A stretch of 64,000 nt of DNA from AWTP1-13 sp050248715 (GCA_050248715.1 JBFWRV010000028.1:1-64000), one strand, 5' to 3'; shown: positions 18,720 to 27,182, counted from the first letter of the stretch. Numbers and translations are program-made. Notes: generated from the letters alone by a model not told the origin.

Positions 18720-19367
18720 ATGCCCAAACTTCGCGTGCACGCCTTCTCCATTTCGCTCGACGGCTACGGCGCTGGACCCGACCAGAGCCTCGACAACCCA
18801 CTGGGCGTCGGCGGCATGGGGCTGCACGGCTGGGCGTTGGCCACTCGCACAATCCGCCAGATGTTCGGAAAGGAGGGCGGCGACACGGGCATGGATGACG
18901 GCTTCGCCAGGCGCGGCTTCGACAACATCGGCGCCTGGATCCTGGGCCGCAATATGTTCGGCCCGGTTCGCGGACCCTGGCCCGACGACACCTGGAAGGG
19001 ATGGTGGGGCGACAACCCGCCTTACCACTGTCCGGTGTTCGTTCTGACCAATCACCCGCGCGCACCGATAGACATGGAGGGTGGCACCACCTTCCACTTC
19101 GTTACCGACGGCATCGACAGGGCGCTGCAGAGCGCAGGCGAGGCGGCGGGTACCCGCGACGTGCGCCTCGGCGGCGGCGTCGCCACGATCCGGCAGTACC
19201 TGCGCGCCGGTCTCATCGATGAGATGCACCTCGCCATCTCGCCTGTGCTGCTCGGCCGTGGAGAACACCTGTTCGGCGGCATCGACGCAACCGCGCTTGG
19301 CTATCGCTGCGCGGAGCATGTCGCCACCGCCGCCGCCACGCACATCGTCCTCGAGAAGGGCTCCTGA
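18720..19367 (+). CDS. Dihydrofolate reductase-like (RibD C-terminal) protein
   Basis: A 215-residue protein with the RibD C-terminal/DHFR fold, widespread as YyaP/YwjB-type reductases of unknown substrate. It begins LRVHAFSISLDGYGAGPDQS, carries AWILGRNMFG near residue 78 and the NADPH-binding GGGVATIRQYLRAGLIDEMH (about residue 150), followed by SPVLLGRGEHLF. An AGGAAA site lies ten bases before the ATG. It starts 140 bp after the Rieske gene in the same direction, possibly as part of its transcript. It is too divergent to be folate-specific. Confidence 0.88.
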   Translation: MPKLRVHAFSISLDGYGAGPDQSLDNPLGVGGMGLHGWALATRTIRQMFGKEGGDTGMDDGFARRGFDNIGAWILGRNMFGPVRGPWPDDTWKGWWGDNPPYHCPVFVLTNHPRAPIDMEGGTTFHFVTDGIDRALQSAGEAAGTRDVRLGGGVATIRQYLRAGLIDEMHLAISPVLLGRGEHLFGGIDATALGYRCAEHVATAAATHIVLEKGS

Positions 19368-19377
19368 GCGGCGATCT

Positions 19378-19456
19378 ATGCAGGGTGCAAAAGCGAAGCG
19401 CATTGCACCGGCTCCACCCGCCACCCGGCGCAATGCGGCTTCGCCTTTGCGCCTTC
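19378..19456. repeat. Palindromic intergenic repeat (GCAAAnGC family), copy 2
   Basis: Two inverted halves, GGTGCAAAAGCGAAGCGCATT on the left shortened to its core GCAAAAGCGAAGCGCATTGC, and the reverse of GGCGCAAAGGCGAAGCCGCATT on the right, flank a short GC-rich centre. The core matches the copy at 7868-7952. The element lies between the convergent ends of the DHFR-like gene and a minus-strand gene and may fold as a transcript end. Confidence 0.6.
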
Positions 19457-19874
19457 ACCCCTTGGCCTCGCAGTAGCCCTGGTACTGCGTGACAAGGGGC
19501 TGGCCGAACAGGCCGAAGTGGCGCGAGTGCACGGCCGGGTAGACGCCTCGCGCCTCGTCCTTGTCGTAGATGGTGGTGACATGCAGGAAGCCCTCCGTCA
19601 CCACTTCCAGGAAGTGCGTGGCATTCACGGCCCGCACGAGGCGTAATTGGCCCAAGCCGCGCTCGGTTCTGAGCTCGGCGGTCTGGGCCTGGTCGTCGAT
19701 CGCGCCGATGCCGAACGCCAGCGCCGCCGCCTTCTCCGGCACGTACTTGCCCTGCTCGTAGACGTGGGCCACCCCGTCATTGAACGTGCAGGCGAAGGCC
19801 TTGGGCTCGGCAGCGCGCGCAGCTGCGGCGCAGAGCGCTGCGAGGGCGAGGGCTGCGGGCAGTCGAAGGGTCAT
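19455..19874 (-). CDS. Small exported protein of unknown function
   Basis: A 139-residue protein with a signal peptide (residues 1-22, ending ARAAEP). The start at 19874 has AAGGAAA eight to twelve bases upstream, better than the longer frame to 19958. The mature part has two Cys (FACTF near residue 27 and GYCEAKG at the end) that may pair, and a beta-rich middle with FLEVVTEGFLHVTTIYD. No family is recognised with certainty. It lies downstream of a membrane protein gene on the same strand. Confidence 0.7.
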   Translation of the reverse strand: MTLRLPAALALAALCAAAARAAEPKAFACTFNDGVAHVYEQGKYVPEKAAALAFGIGAIDDQAQTAELRTERGLGQLRLVRAVNATHFLEVVTEGFLHVTTIYDKDEARGVYPAVHSRHFGLFGQPLVTQYQGYCEAKG

Positions 19875-19982
19875 GGCGCATTTCCTTTTCGTTCTCGAGC
19901 CAGAGGCCCCGGCCGCCCGCGGCGGCGGCATTGAGGGCCGGCCGGCGCAAAAGCGCAATCGCCCGCCGTGGTCCGCTCCAAC

Positions 19983-20840
19983 CTACGAAAGCTGCCCGCG
20001 CTCGAGCGCTGCGCGGCAGGCCGCGAAGAAGGCCTCCTTCTCCTGCTCGCTCAGATCGAGAGAGCTCAACTGCGCATCGAGAAGCAGAGGCACGCCGCCG
20101 TGCGGTCCCTGAAGGGCGAGAGCCCGCTTGCGGTCGGGGGACACGAACAGCGGATCGAGGCGCGAACGCAGCTCGAGGAAGACCCGCTGCGTCGCACCGC
20201 TGCCGTCCTTGTACGTGTAGGTCCAGCGACGCCGGCGGGTGGCAACGGGAATATTGCCTTCCATGCCGACGACCAGGGCGGAGAGCTTTTGTCCGCTCAA
20301 GCCCAGAAGCGTGCGCCGCATCCGCGCGCCGGCCAGCAGCATCTGCGCGGACACCACGATACATAGCCCGAGGACGCCGACGATGAGCGCCAGCGTAAGG
20401 AGGCGCAGATGGAACTTGGCGAGGCCCACGTTGGTGGTGACCACCATGGGCCGGGGGTGGACAGCGGCCCGGTCGCGCATGAGCGTGACGGGCTCGGTGC
20501 CCGCCGTGCCGATGAAGAGATACCACAGCGTCCGGCCTTCCCCGTCGGTGCCGACCACCCCTTCCCTGAAGGTGACGTCGCACACGGTGAAGACGATGAT
20601 GCGCTTGCGGCAGTTGGCTTCGCCGAGTGCCGCCTCGCGCGCCTCCACGACGTCCCGGCCGATGCGCCAGTCCGCCAGCAGGTCCGGGCCCAGCCACCAC
20701 AGCACGGCCGCCACCAGACCGAACAGCATGGCGAACACCCCGATCGAGGATGACACGCCCACCACGGCGGGCGGCCTCACCCGGATCGGCCGGTCGGGCA
20801 GGGCAGCTGAGATTTCCGGAAGGGGGTCGTTTGCGGGCAT
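19983..20840 (-). CDS. Membrane protein of unknown function
   Basis: A 285-residue protein with two membrane segments (about residues 27-50, with FAMLFGLVAAVLWWLG, and 131-155, with LLTLALIVGVLGLCIVV). Between them is an outside-facing domain of about 80 residues with Cys at about 76 and 86; after the second helix lies a 130-residue cytoplasmic beta-rich domain. The start at 20840 is chosen because upstream sequence is not protein-like. No catalytic motif is visible. It resembles other two-helix bacterial proteins annotated only as hypothetical. Confidence 0.65.
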   Translation of the reverse strand: MPANDPLPEISAALPDRPIRVRPPAVVGVSSSIGVFAMLFGLVAAVLWWLGPDLLADWRIGRDVVEAREAALGEANCRKRIIVFTVCDVTFREGVVGTDGEGRTLWYLFIGTAGTEPVTLMRDRAAVHPRPMVVTTNVGLAKFHLRLLTLALIVGVLGLCIVVSAQMLLAGARMRRTLLGLSGQKLSALVVGMEGNIPVATRRRRWTYTYKDGSGATQRVFLELRSRLDPLFVSPDRKRALALQGPHGGVPLLLDAQLSSLDLSEQEKEAFFAACRAALERGQLS

Positions 20841-21073
20841 GGCGGCGCACCCTAGCGATCCGAAGCCGACCCTTGCAACCCGCGGGGCATGCCGAGTTGC
20901 TAGCATCGGCGGAGGTCCGCGCCACCGCTTGGAAGGAATGTCGCTATTCACGGCACCGGCGCCAAATCAGCGCCTGCCGATGGCCCATGGCGCGCGCTGC
21001 GCACGGGGCTTAACGGCGCCTTAGCGCTCCGCGGCTAGGCTTCGCGCCGGGCGTTGCTGCGAGGGCCACCACC

Positions 21074-21415
21074 GTGGCGACCTACAACTACCTGATGCTG
21101 CTGGGCGTCGCCTCGGTGTTCGCGCTGCTGCTGGCGCTCGCCGGCCACTGCGCGCACGCCTGGCTCGCCGTGCCCGACCGCTGGCACAGTGACGTCCTCG
21201 GCCGCTCGCCCCCTCCGCCCTATCCCGGCGCCGAGTACGACGAGCAGGGCTTCTGGGAATTCGCGAGCCTGCGCAATTTCCTCTACTACGCCGGCGGCTA
21301 CCTGCTCGTCGTGTGGGGCCTCGGCGCCTGGTATTGGAGCGACAAGGAAGCCGCCCTCGCCACCGTCTGCCGCACCGTCGCCCACGTCGGCATCGTGCCG
21401 GTGTTTTGTATGTGA
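21074..21415 (+). CDS. Small two-helix membrane protein
   Basis: A 113-residue protein beginning at a GTG (21074) with two hydrophobic helices (residues 7-30 and 72-88) and a polar loop that contains PPPPYPGAEYDEQGFWEFAS. The ribosome site is weak (GAGGG). The loop is Tyr/Pro/Trp-rich. It is not part of the following higBA unit, which has its own promoter. Function unknown. Confidence 0.55.
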   Translation: MATYNYLMLLGVASVFALLLALAGHCAHAWLAVPDRWHSDVLGRSPPPPYPGAEYDEQGFWEFASLRNFLYYAGGYLLVVWGLGAWYWSDKEAALATVCRTVAHVGIVPVFCM

Positions 21416-21435
21416 GCCGCCTCCTTGCGCGACGA

Positions 21436-21471
21436 TTGCGCCGCATAACGTTCTGCGTTATAGAATTGCAT
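21436..21471 (+). promoter_or_regulatory. Predicted sigma-70 promoter of higBA, apparently leaderless
   Basis: TTGCGC (21436-21441) and TATAGA (21459-21464) are separated by 17 bases, a normal sigma-70 spacing. The expected start of transcription, about seven bases after the -10, falls on or next to the higB ATG at 21470, which implies a leaderless toxin mRNA. This is read from the sequence only. Confidence 0.5.
21445..21461. promoter_or_regulatory. Inverted-repeat operator overlapping the higBA -10 region
   Basis: ATAACG (21445-21450) and CGTTAT (21456-21461) form a perfect six-base inverted repeat with a five-base centre. It covers the spacer and runs into the -10 element, where bound HigA would block RNA polymerase, the usual autoregulation of such pairs. 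Confidence 0.55.
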
Positions 21472-21751
21472 GATCGCGAGCTTCGCTGACCGCGAGACGG
21501 CTATGATATGGAGCGGCCGGCGCAGCCGACGCTTGCCAGGCGACATTCAAGCCGTGGCCTTGCGCAAGCTCCGTATCATCAACAATGCCAGTCGCCTCGA
21601 CGACCTGCGAGTTCCGCCGGGGAACCGTCTGGAAGCTCTGCAGGGCCAACGGCGCGGCCAGCATTCGGTTCGCATCAACGATCAATGGCGGATCTGCTTC
21701 ATCTGGAGGGAGGGCCATGCCCACGAAGTCGAGATCGTCGACTATCATTGA
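21470..21751 (+). CDS. higB: HigB-type toxin (RelE superfamily mRNA interferase)
   Basis: A 93-residue ribosome-dependent mRNA endonuclease that halts translation unless bound by its antitoxin. The typical family features are present: IWSGRRSRRLP near the start, ALRKLRIINNASRLDDLRVP (about 30-49), GNRLEALQG and the C-terminal VRINDQWRICFIW, which carries catalytic basic and aromatic residues. The toxin precedes the antitoxin, the reversed order that is characteristic of higBA, and their reading frames overlap by 35 bases, implying translational coupling. Confidence 0.94.
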   Translation: MIASFADRETAMIWSGRRSRRLPGDIQAVALRKLRIINNASRLDDLRVPPGNRLEALQGQRRGQHSVRINDQWRICFIWREGHAHEVEIVDYH

Positions 21752-22037
21752 GCTTCTCCCGAACCCGCATCCGGGCGAAATCTTGCTGGAGGAGTTCCTG
21801 AAGCCTATGGGTCTGTCGCAGACGGCACTCGCCAATGCGATCCACGTGCCTCCGCGCCGCATCAACGAGATCGTGCTCGGCAAGCGCGCGGTCACAGCCG
21901 ACACCGACCTGCGCCTCGCACGCTACTTCGGCATGTCGGACGGCTTCTTCCTCGGCCTGCAGACCGACTACGAGCTCATGGCCCGCCGCCGTGCAATCGG
22001 CGATCAGCTCAAGGCGATACGACCAAGGGCGGCGTGA
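21717..22037 (+). CDS. higA: HigA-type antitoxin (XRE helix-turn-helix)
   Basis: A 106-residue antitoxin and DNA-binding autorepressor. The ATG at 21717, inside the end of higB, has GGAGGGAGGG just upstream. The N-terminus carries the usual NPHPGEILLEEFLKPMGLS, followed by the helix-turn-helix QTALANAIHVPPRRINEIVL (about residues 40-59) and the RYFGMSDGFFLGLQ segment. The protein should neutralise HigB and bind the inverted repeat at 21445-21461. Confidence 0.94.
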   Translation: MPTKSRSSTIIELLPNPHPGEILLEEFLKPMGLSQTALANAIHVPPRRINEIVLGKRAVTADTDLRLARYFGMSDGFFLGLQTDYELMARRRAIGDQLKAIRPRAA

Positions 22038-22050
22038 AGGCGGCGCCTGT

Positions 22051-22233
22051 TCAAGGACTGCTCTTCTTCTGGCGGCGGATTTTTGCTCGCTCTCTCTCGT
22101 TGATTCTCTCATCGAGAGACTTTGGAGCCGACCTGAAACGCGCCCGCGTCCAATTCTCCTTATTGAAGGGCAGGAGCTTGCCGCAGCGCTCGCAAGAGAA
22201 GCGGTCAGTCGTCATTATCTTTGTATAGGTCAT
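22051..22233 (-). CDS. Possible small basic CxxC protein
   Basis: A 60-residue frame with an internal ATG (residue 7) and the segment RFSCERCGKLLPFNKENW, reminiscent of the first half of a zinc ribbon in phage or HNH-type proteins; the second CxxC is absent. The C-terminus is Arg/Lys-rich. It is convergent with higA and has no clear ribosome site. It may be a relic of a larger gene. I would not assign a function. Confidence 0.3.
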   Translation of the reverse strand: MTYTKIMTTDRFSCERCGKLLPFNKENWTRARFRSAPKSLDERINERERAKIRRQKKSSP

Positions 22234-22423
22234 CCATGTCGTGTGCTTGCACCCGAGGCGACGTGGCGGATGCTTCTGCTTCTAGAAATCGTGCATCTCT
22301 TTTCGTGCTAGCATGGCGCTCTATTCCTCTGGTTGGGCGAATATGAGCAGGCTGGCGTCCGAAGCACAAAGCCAACCTCGAGCCGATTCGTACTGTTATG
22401 TTGTCGTGAGGCCTCGCCACAAA

Positions 22424-22508
22424 CGTCGTCCCGCGAAGGCGGGAACCAACGCAACTCTCCGCATATCCTCCCTCGGTGTCGTGGATGCCCGCCTGCGCGA
22501 GCATGACG
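22424..22508. repeat. Inverted pair of REP-like hairpins
   Basis: The left element (22424-22446) folds as TCCCGC-gaa-GGCGGGA. The right element (22481-22508) reads, on the minus strand, CGTCATGCTC followed by a GGCGGGC arm, the same family in the opposite orientation. Together they form a paired palindromic element just after the stop codon of the minus-strand MCC beta gene, and they may protect or end that transcript. Confidence 0.55.
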
Positions 22509-22516
22509 ATGGCACC

Positions 22517-24124
22517 TCACATCCTAAACACCCCGAACTTCATCTCCGGGATCGGCGCATTGAGCGCAGCGGATAGCGACAGCGCCACCACGCGCCGTGT
22601 CTCCGCCGGCATGATGATGCCGTCGTCCCAGAGCCGGGCGGTGGCGTAGTAGGGGTGGCCCTCGCGCTCGAAGTTGTCGAGCACGGGCTTCTTGAAGGCG
22701 GCTTCCTCCGCGGCGCTCCAGGTCTTGCCCTCGGCCTCGATGTTCTCGCGCCGAACGGTCGCCAGGACGCCGGCCGCTTGCGGGCCGCCCATCACGGAGA
22801 TGCGCGCGTTGGGCCAGGTGAACAGGAAACGCGGGGAATAGGCGCGTCCGCACATGGCGTAGTTGCCCGCCCCGTAGCTGCCGCCGATGATCACCGTTAC
22901 CTTCGGCACCTGCGCGCAGGCGACCGCCGTCACCATCTTGGCGCCGTCGCGGGCGATGCCGCCGGCCTCCGCCGCCTTGCCCACCATGAAGCCGGTGATG
23001 TTCTGGAGAAACAGCAGCGGGATCTTGCGCTGGCAGGCCAGCTCGATGAAGTGCGTCGCCTTCAGCGCGGTCTCGGAATAGAGGATGCCGTTGTTGGCGA
23101 GGATGGCGACAGGAAGCCCCTCGATGTGGGCGAAGCCCGTCACCAGCGTCTGCGCATAGTTGGTCTTGAACTCGTCCATCTCGGAAGCGTCGACGAGCCT
23201 GGCGATGACCTCGCGCGTGTCGTACTGCGTCATCAGCGAATCCGGCACCACGCCGTCGAGCTCGGCCGGGTCGTAGGCGGGTGGCCGAGGCTCCCTCAAC
23301 GCGATGTCCACCTTCTTCACCGTGTTGAGGTTGGCGACGATGCTGCGCACGATCTGGAGCGCGTGCTCGTCGTTGAGAGCGTAGTGATCGGCAACGCCCG
23401 ACTGGCGCGTGTGCACCTCCGCGCCCCCCAGCTCCTCCGCGCTCACGCTCTCGCCGGTCGCCGCTTTCACCAGCGGCGGGCCGCCGAGGAAGATGGTGCC
23501 CTGCTTGCGCACGATGATGGACTCGTCCGACATCGCCGGCACGTAGGCGCCGCCCGCGGTGCACGAGCCCATCACGCAGGCGATCTGCGGCACGCCGAGC
23601 GAGGACAGTGTCGCCTGGTTGTAGAAGATGCGGCCGAAATGCTCGCGGTCGGGGAACACCTCGGTGTGCTGGGGCAGGTTGGCGCCGCCGGAGTCGACGA
23701 GATAGATGCAGGGTAACCGGTTCTCGCGTGCGATCTCCTGGGCGCGCAGGTGCTTCTTCACCGTCATGGGAAAATACGTGCCGCCCTTGATGGTGGCATC
23801 ATTGCATACGATCACGCATTCACGCCCCGAGACGCGCCCCACGCCGGTGATGATGCCGGCGGCGTGGATGTCCTTGGTGTAGAGCCCGTGAGCCGCCATC
23901 GGCGAGAGCTCGAGGAACGGCGAGCCGGGATCGATCAGGCGTAACACGCGGTCGCGCGGCAACAGCTTGCCGCGCGCGACGTGGCGCTCCTTCAGCTTGT
24001 CGGGTCCACCGCTCGCGGCCTCGGCGCGCTTGGCGGCAAGGTCGGCCACCAGGGCCTGCATGGCAGCAGCGTTGGCCTTGAACTCATCGGACGTAACGGA
24101 GAGGGAGGATTTGATCTTCGGCAT
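22517..24124 (-). CDS. mccB: Methylcrotonyl-CoA carboxylase, carboxyltransferase (beta) subunit
   Basis: A 535-residue carboxyltransferase that moves CO2 from biotin to 3-methylcrotonyl-CoA in leucine breakdown, the length typical of MccB/LiuB. Two crotonase-like domains are visible: the N-terminal one with IYLVDSGGANLPQHTEVFPD (about 142-161) and GSCTAGGAYVPAMSDE, and the C-terminal one with FLQNITGFMVG and IGGSYGAGNYAMCGRAY, which contact biotin and CoA. The LPQH motif favours methylcrotonyl-CoA over propionyl-CoA. The biotin-carrying alpha subunit is not beside it, unusual since the two are often adjacent. The LiuC-like hydratase at 7 kb could act on the product. Confidence 0.93.
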   Translation of the reverse strand: MPKIKSSLSVTSDEFKANAAAMQALVADLAAKRAEAASGGPDKLKERHVARGKLLPRDRVLRLIDPGSPFLELSPMAAHGLYTKDIHAAGIITGVGRVSGRECVIVCNDATIKGGTYFPMTVKKHLRAQEIARENRLPCIYLVDSGGANLPQHTEVFPDREHFGRIFYNQATLSSLGVPQIACVMGSCTAGGAYVPAMSDESIIVRKQGTIFLGGPPLVKAATGESVSAEELGGAEVHTRQSGVADHYALNDEHALQIVRSIVANLNTVKKVDIALREPRPPAYDPAELDGVVPDSLMTQYDTREVIARLVDASEMDEFKTNYAQTLVTGFAHIEGLPVAILANNGILYSETALKATHFIELACQRKIPLLFLQNITGFMVGKAAEAGGIARDGAKMVTAVACAQVPKVTVIIGGSYGAGNYAMCGRAYSPRFLFTWPNARISVMGGPQAAGVLATVRRENIEAEGKTWSAAEEAAFKKPVLDNFEREGHPYYATARLWDDGIIMPAETRRVVALSLSAALNAPIPEMKFGVFRM

Positions 24125-24269
24125 GTGGCTCTCGATATGGATGCGGGCCGTATCATTTCCTTACGATAGCGCCCCATCCGCAGCCAAGCGGCACAGGACC
24201 GGGCGCGCCCCCTGGGGATGACGCGGCCATGCCGTGGGACATGAGAGGCACCGAGTTTGCACCGGCCCC

Positions 24270-24527
24270 TCAGTCGGCCAGCAGCGCGTCGAGCTTGCCG
24301 GCTCGCTCCAGCGCGTAGAGCTCGTCGGAGCCGCCGACGTGCGTGTCGCCGATCCAGATCTGCGGCACCGCGGTGCGCCCGCCAGCCCTCTCGACGAGGA
24401 CTTCGCGGGCTTCCCAGTCGCCGCTGACGTCGATCTCCTCGAATCGCGCCCCCTTCTGGGCCAGCAGGCGCTTGGCCCGATGGCAATAGGGGCAGAAGCG
24501 TGTGGTGTAGATCGTGATTTTCGGCAT
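24270..24527 (-). CDS. grxC: Glutaredoxin 3 (GrxC type)
   Basis: An 85-residue dithiol glutaredoxin that reduces protein disulfides with glutathione. The active site CPYCHRAK lies at residues 12-19, TAVPQIWIG supplies the cis-Pro loop (about 51-59) and GGSDELYALERAGKLD is the usual C-terminal helix. The ATG at 24527 gives the family N-terminus MPKITIYT; an eight-residue upstream extension to 24551 is less likely. It lies upstream of mccB on the same strand with a 145 bp spacer and divergent from surE. Confidence 0.93.
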   Translation of the reverse strand: MPKITIYTTRFCPYCHRAKRLLAQKGARFEEIDVSGDWEAREVLVERAGGRTAVPQIWIGDTHVGGSDELYALERAGKLDALLAD

Positions 24528-24669
24528 GCGCGGCGCGGTCCCCTTTGGCATCCACTATAGGTGGCATGGAGGGGAAGATGCCAGGACATCAAAATTTGCA
24601 GCGGCGGCGCGACACTATCGAGAACGAGGCCGCATTGCATAACGGCGCCCACCCGGTACAGTGCCGCCC

Positions 24670-25434
24670 ATGCGCATCCTTATCACCAACGACGATGGCG
24701 TCGATTCGCCGGGCCTGCACGCGCTGCGCCAGATCGCCGGGGAGCTGAGCAAGGACGTGTGGGTGGTTGCTCCCGAGACCAATCAATCGGGGGCCAGCCA
24801 TTCGCTGACGCTGCACGAGCCCCTGCGCATGCGCGAGATCGACGACCGCGCCTTCGCCGTCCGCGGCACGCCGACCGACTGCGTCATCATGGGCGTGCGC
24901 CACGTGCTCAAGGGCCGGACGCCCGATCTCGTGCTGTCGGGCATCAACCGCGGCGCCAACATGGCCGAGGACGTCACGTACTCGGGCACCATCGCCGGCG
25001 CCTTCGAGGGCACGATCCTCGGCATACGCTCCATGGCCCTGTCTCTCGCCTACGGCATCGACGGCAGCAAGAGCCTGAAATGGCAGACGCCGATCGCGCA
25101 CGCGCCGGGACTGATCCGCAAGCTGCTGGCCATCGACTGGGCGCCCTTCAGCCTGATGAATCTCAACTTCCCGGATCGAGAGCCCGATGCAATCGAGGGC
25201 ACGATCGTCACCACGCAGGGCAAGCGCGACGCCGGCCTGCTGCACATTGACGAGCGCCACGACACCTGGGGCAACCCCTACTACTGGCTGGCGTTCGAGC
25301 GGCGGCGTTCGAGCACCAAGGAGGGCACGGACCTGGCCGCAGTTTATTCCGGCTACATCTCCGTGACGCCGCTCATCCTCGACCTCACCCACCACGCGAT
25401 GCGCGAGGCGGTGAAGAGTGCGCTCGAAGCGTGA
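24670..25434 (+). CDS. surE: 5'/3'-nucleotidase SurE
   Basis: A 254-residue metal-dependent nucleotidase acting on nucleoside monophosphates in stress survival. Conserved features are ILITNDDGVDSPG at the N-terminus with the paired Asp, APETNQSGASHSLT (about residue 37), GTPTDCV and SGINRGANMAEDVTYSGTIA (about 95-114). The start is the ATG at 24670, preceded in frame by a GTG nine bases earlier. In many proteobacteria surE is followed by pcm and nlpD; here the nlpD-like gene follows directly and pcm is missing. Confidence 0.96.
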   Translation: MRILITNDDGVDSPGLHALRQIAGELSKDVWVVAPETNQSGASHSLTLHEPLRMREIDDRAFAVRGTPTDCVIMGVRHVLKGRTPDLVLSGINRGANMAEDVTYSGTIAGAFEGTILGIRSMALSLAYGIDGSKSLKWQTPIAHAPGLIRKLLAIDWAPFSLMNLNFPDREPDAIEGTIVTTQGKRDAGLLHIDERHDTWGNPYYWLAFERRRSSTKEGTDLAAVYSGYISVTPLILDLTHHAMREAVKSALEA

Positions 25435-25734
25435 GACGGTGACTGGTGAGTCGTGAGATCGTGGGGCGCGTCCAACCCACCACCCGACTATCTCACCACG
25501 CACGAGCTCACTCATTCATCCGCCGCTCATCTCGTGGCCGCGATGCGGCCCGGAAGGCGCCGCGATTGCCTCACAATGCTCGCCTTAACTGTCTGCACGG
25601 GGACGGTGTGTGGGGCCTCGATGCGCTGCCAAAACGCATCTCGCCCAGGGGCAAAAGCCGGCTGGGACTCACGGCATTAACGGGGTCTTAACCTGTTAAG
25701 GGTTAATGAGCCGTGAGAGTACGAGGTGTGCCCT
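25435..25734. other. Spacer between surE and nlpD-like gene
   Basis: Three hundred bases with no gene and no recognisable remnant of pcm. It carries loosely inverted TGGTGAGTCGTGAG-like and CTCACCACG-like strings (25440-25505) that resemble the repeat at 14220-14245. Bases 25688-25708 read TTAACCTGTTAAGGGTTAA, a small AT-rich palindrome just ahead of the next gene that could be a regulatory site. Confidence 0.4.
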
Positions 25735-27171
25735 ATGTCGAGTAACGAGCGTTCTTCAACGGCTCTCGCGCGATCCACCGTCGTGCCTGGGTCGGCATTG
25801 GCATTTGCCCTCCTGGTCGGCGGCTGCAGCGCCGACGTCACCCGATTCGATTTCCCCGCCTTCGCCTTCAATGAAAAGGGCGCGGAGACGGGGTCCCTTC
25901 CTCCCGAGCGCGTGGGCCGCGATCCCCGCTATGGCGAGGCGTATGCCGGGCCGCCCCGCGGAGCCGGGCTCAGCGACGCCGGACGCGGCTATAGCCCGCC
26001 GCCTCCTTCCTACGCACCGAACGCTTACGCCCGGCCCCCCAGCTCACCTTCACCCGCCTACTCGCCCCCGCCGGTCTACTCGCCGCCGCCCGCGTATTCC
26101 TCACCCGTGCCTCCGGCGGGCGAGCGTCACGCCAACGCGGGCGACTACGGCCCGCCGCCCGCCGCCGAGCCCGCCCCCGGCGTCGATCGCTACGCCGGCC
26201 GGCCGATGGATCGTGCACGCGCCGCCGCCCGCGGCGAGACCATCCAGGTGCAGCAGGGCGACACGCTCTACGGCATCTCGCGGCGCTACGGCGTCTCTGT
26301 CGCCGCCCTGATCGAGATCAATGGTCTTGCTCACGGCTCGACCATCAAGCCCGGCCAGCAGCTCGTGCTTCCGGCCGGCGCCGCGGAAGCGCCTGGCGGC
26401 CGCGCGCCCGCAACTCGCGCTGCAACCCCACCGCCGGCGACCACGCCGGCCCCGGTCGCAACGGCCGGCTGGGAGGGCCGTTACACCCTGCGTCCCGGCC
26501 AGTCGCTCTACAGCATCGCCCGCCAGCGCGGCGTGACGCTGGCCGAGCTACAGCGCGTCAACGGTATCGCCGACGCGACCAAGGTGCGCGCCGGAACCGT
26601 GCTGTCCGTGCCGGCCAAGGCCGAAGCGGTTGCCGACACCGCACCCGCAGCGCCAACTCCCGGCGCGCGCGAGGCAGCCCCCGTGCGGCCGCGCATCCTC
26701 AACGCACCGGAAGGACAGCGCATCGCCGCGCTTAACGACCGCAGCACCGACGCGACGGCGCCATCCGCCGCGCCGGAGCCGGCCGCGGCCGCCGCGGCAC
26801 GGTTCCGCTGGCCGGCGCGCGGGCGCGTCATCGTGCCTTTCGGCAAGCGCCCGGACGGCACACATAACGATGGCGTCAACATCGCGCTGCCGCAGGGCAC
26901 CGACATCCATGCCGCGGAAGGCGGGCGCGTCGCCTACGCCGGCAACGAGCTCAAAGGCTACGGCAATCTGGTGCTGATCCGGCATGACAACGGCTGGGTC
27001 TCCGCCTACGCCCACGCCGACCAGATCCTCGTGAAGCGCGACGATACGGTCAAACGCGGCCAGGTGATCGCCAAGGCCGGAAAGACCGGCACCGTCGATC
27101 AGCCGCAGCTGCATTTCGAGCTGCGCCAGGGGGCAAAACCGGTCGATCCGCTGCCGCACATGGATAAATAA
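25735..27171 (+). CDS. NlpD-like lipoprotein: two LysM domains and degenerate LytM (M23) domain
   Basis: A 478-residue outer-membrane lipoprotein expected to activate periplasmic amidases for daughter-cell separation. The lipobox LVGGC is at residues about 26-30. After a long Pro/Tyr/Ser-rich stretch come two LysM peptidoglycan-binding domains (about 169-215 and 248-294), another linker and a LytM domain (about 357-470). The zinc site is degenerate: the HxGxD region reads HNDGVNI and the final motif QLHFEL lacks the first His of HxH, so it should be a regulator and not a peptidase, as in E. coli NlpD/EnvC. The ATG at 25735 has GAGG upstream. Position after surE supports the call. Confidence 0.9.
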   Translation: MSSNERSSTALARSTVVPGSALAFALLVGGCSADVTRFDFPAFAFNEKGAETGSLPPERVGRDPRYGEAYAGPPRGAGLSDAGRGYSPPPPSYAPNAYARPPSSPSPAYSPPPVYSPPPAYSSPVPPAGERHANAGDYGPPPAAEPAPGVDRYAGRPMDRARAAARGETIQVQQGDTLYGISRRYGVSVAALIEINGLAHGSTIKPGQQLVLPAGAAEAPGGRAPATRAATPPPATTPAPVATAGWEGRYTLRPGQSLYSIARQRGVTLAELQRVNGIADATKVRAGTVLSVPAKAEAVADTAPAAPTPGAREAAPVRPRILNAPEGQRIAALNDRSTDATAPSAAPEPAAAAAARFRWPARGRVIVPFGKRPDGTHNDGVNIALPQGTDIHAAEGGRVAYAGNELKGYGNLVLIRHDNGWVSAYAHADQILVKRDDTVKRGQVIAKAGKTGTVDQPQLHFELRQGAKPVDPLPHMDK

Positions 27172-27182
27172 AAGGACGCGGG

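Noticed and set aside
17041..19065. Continuation of the ICMT-like frame to 833 residues
   Set aside because: The extra part is antisense to the Rieske and DHFR-like genes; family similarity begins only at the ATG at 17040.
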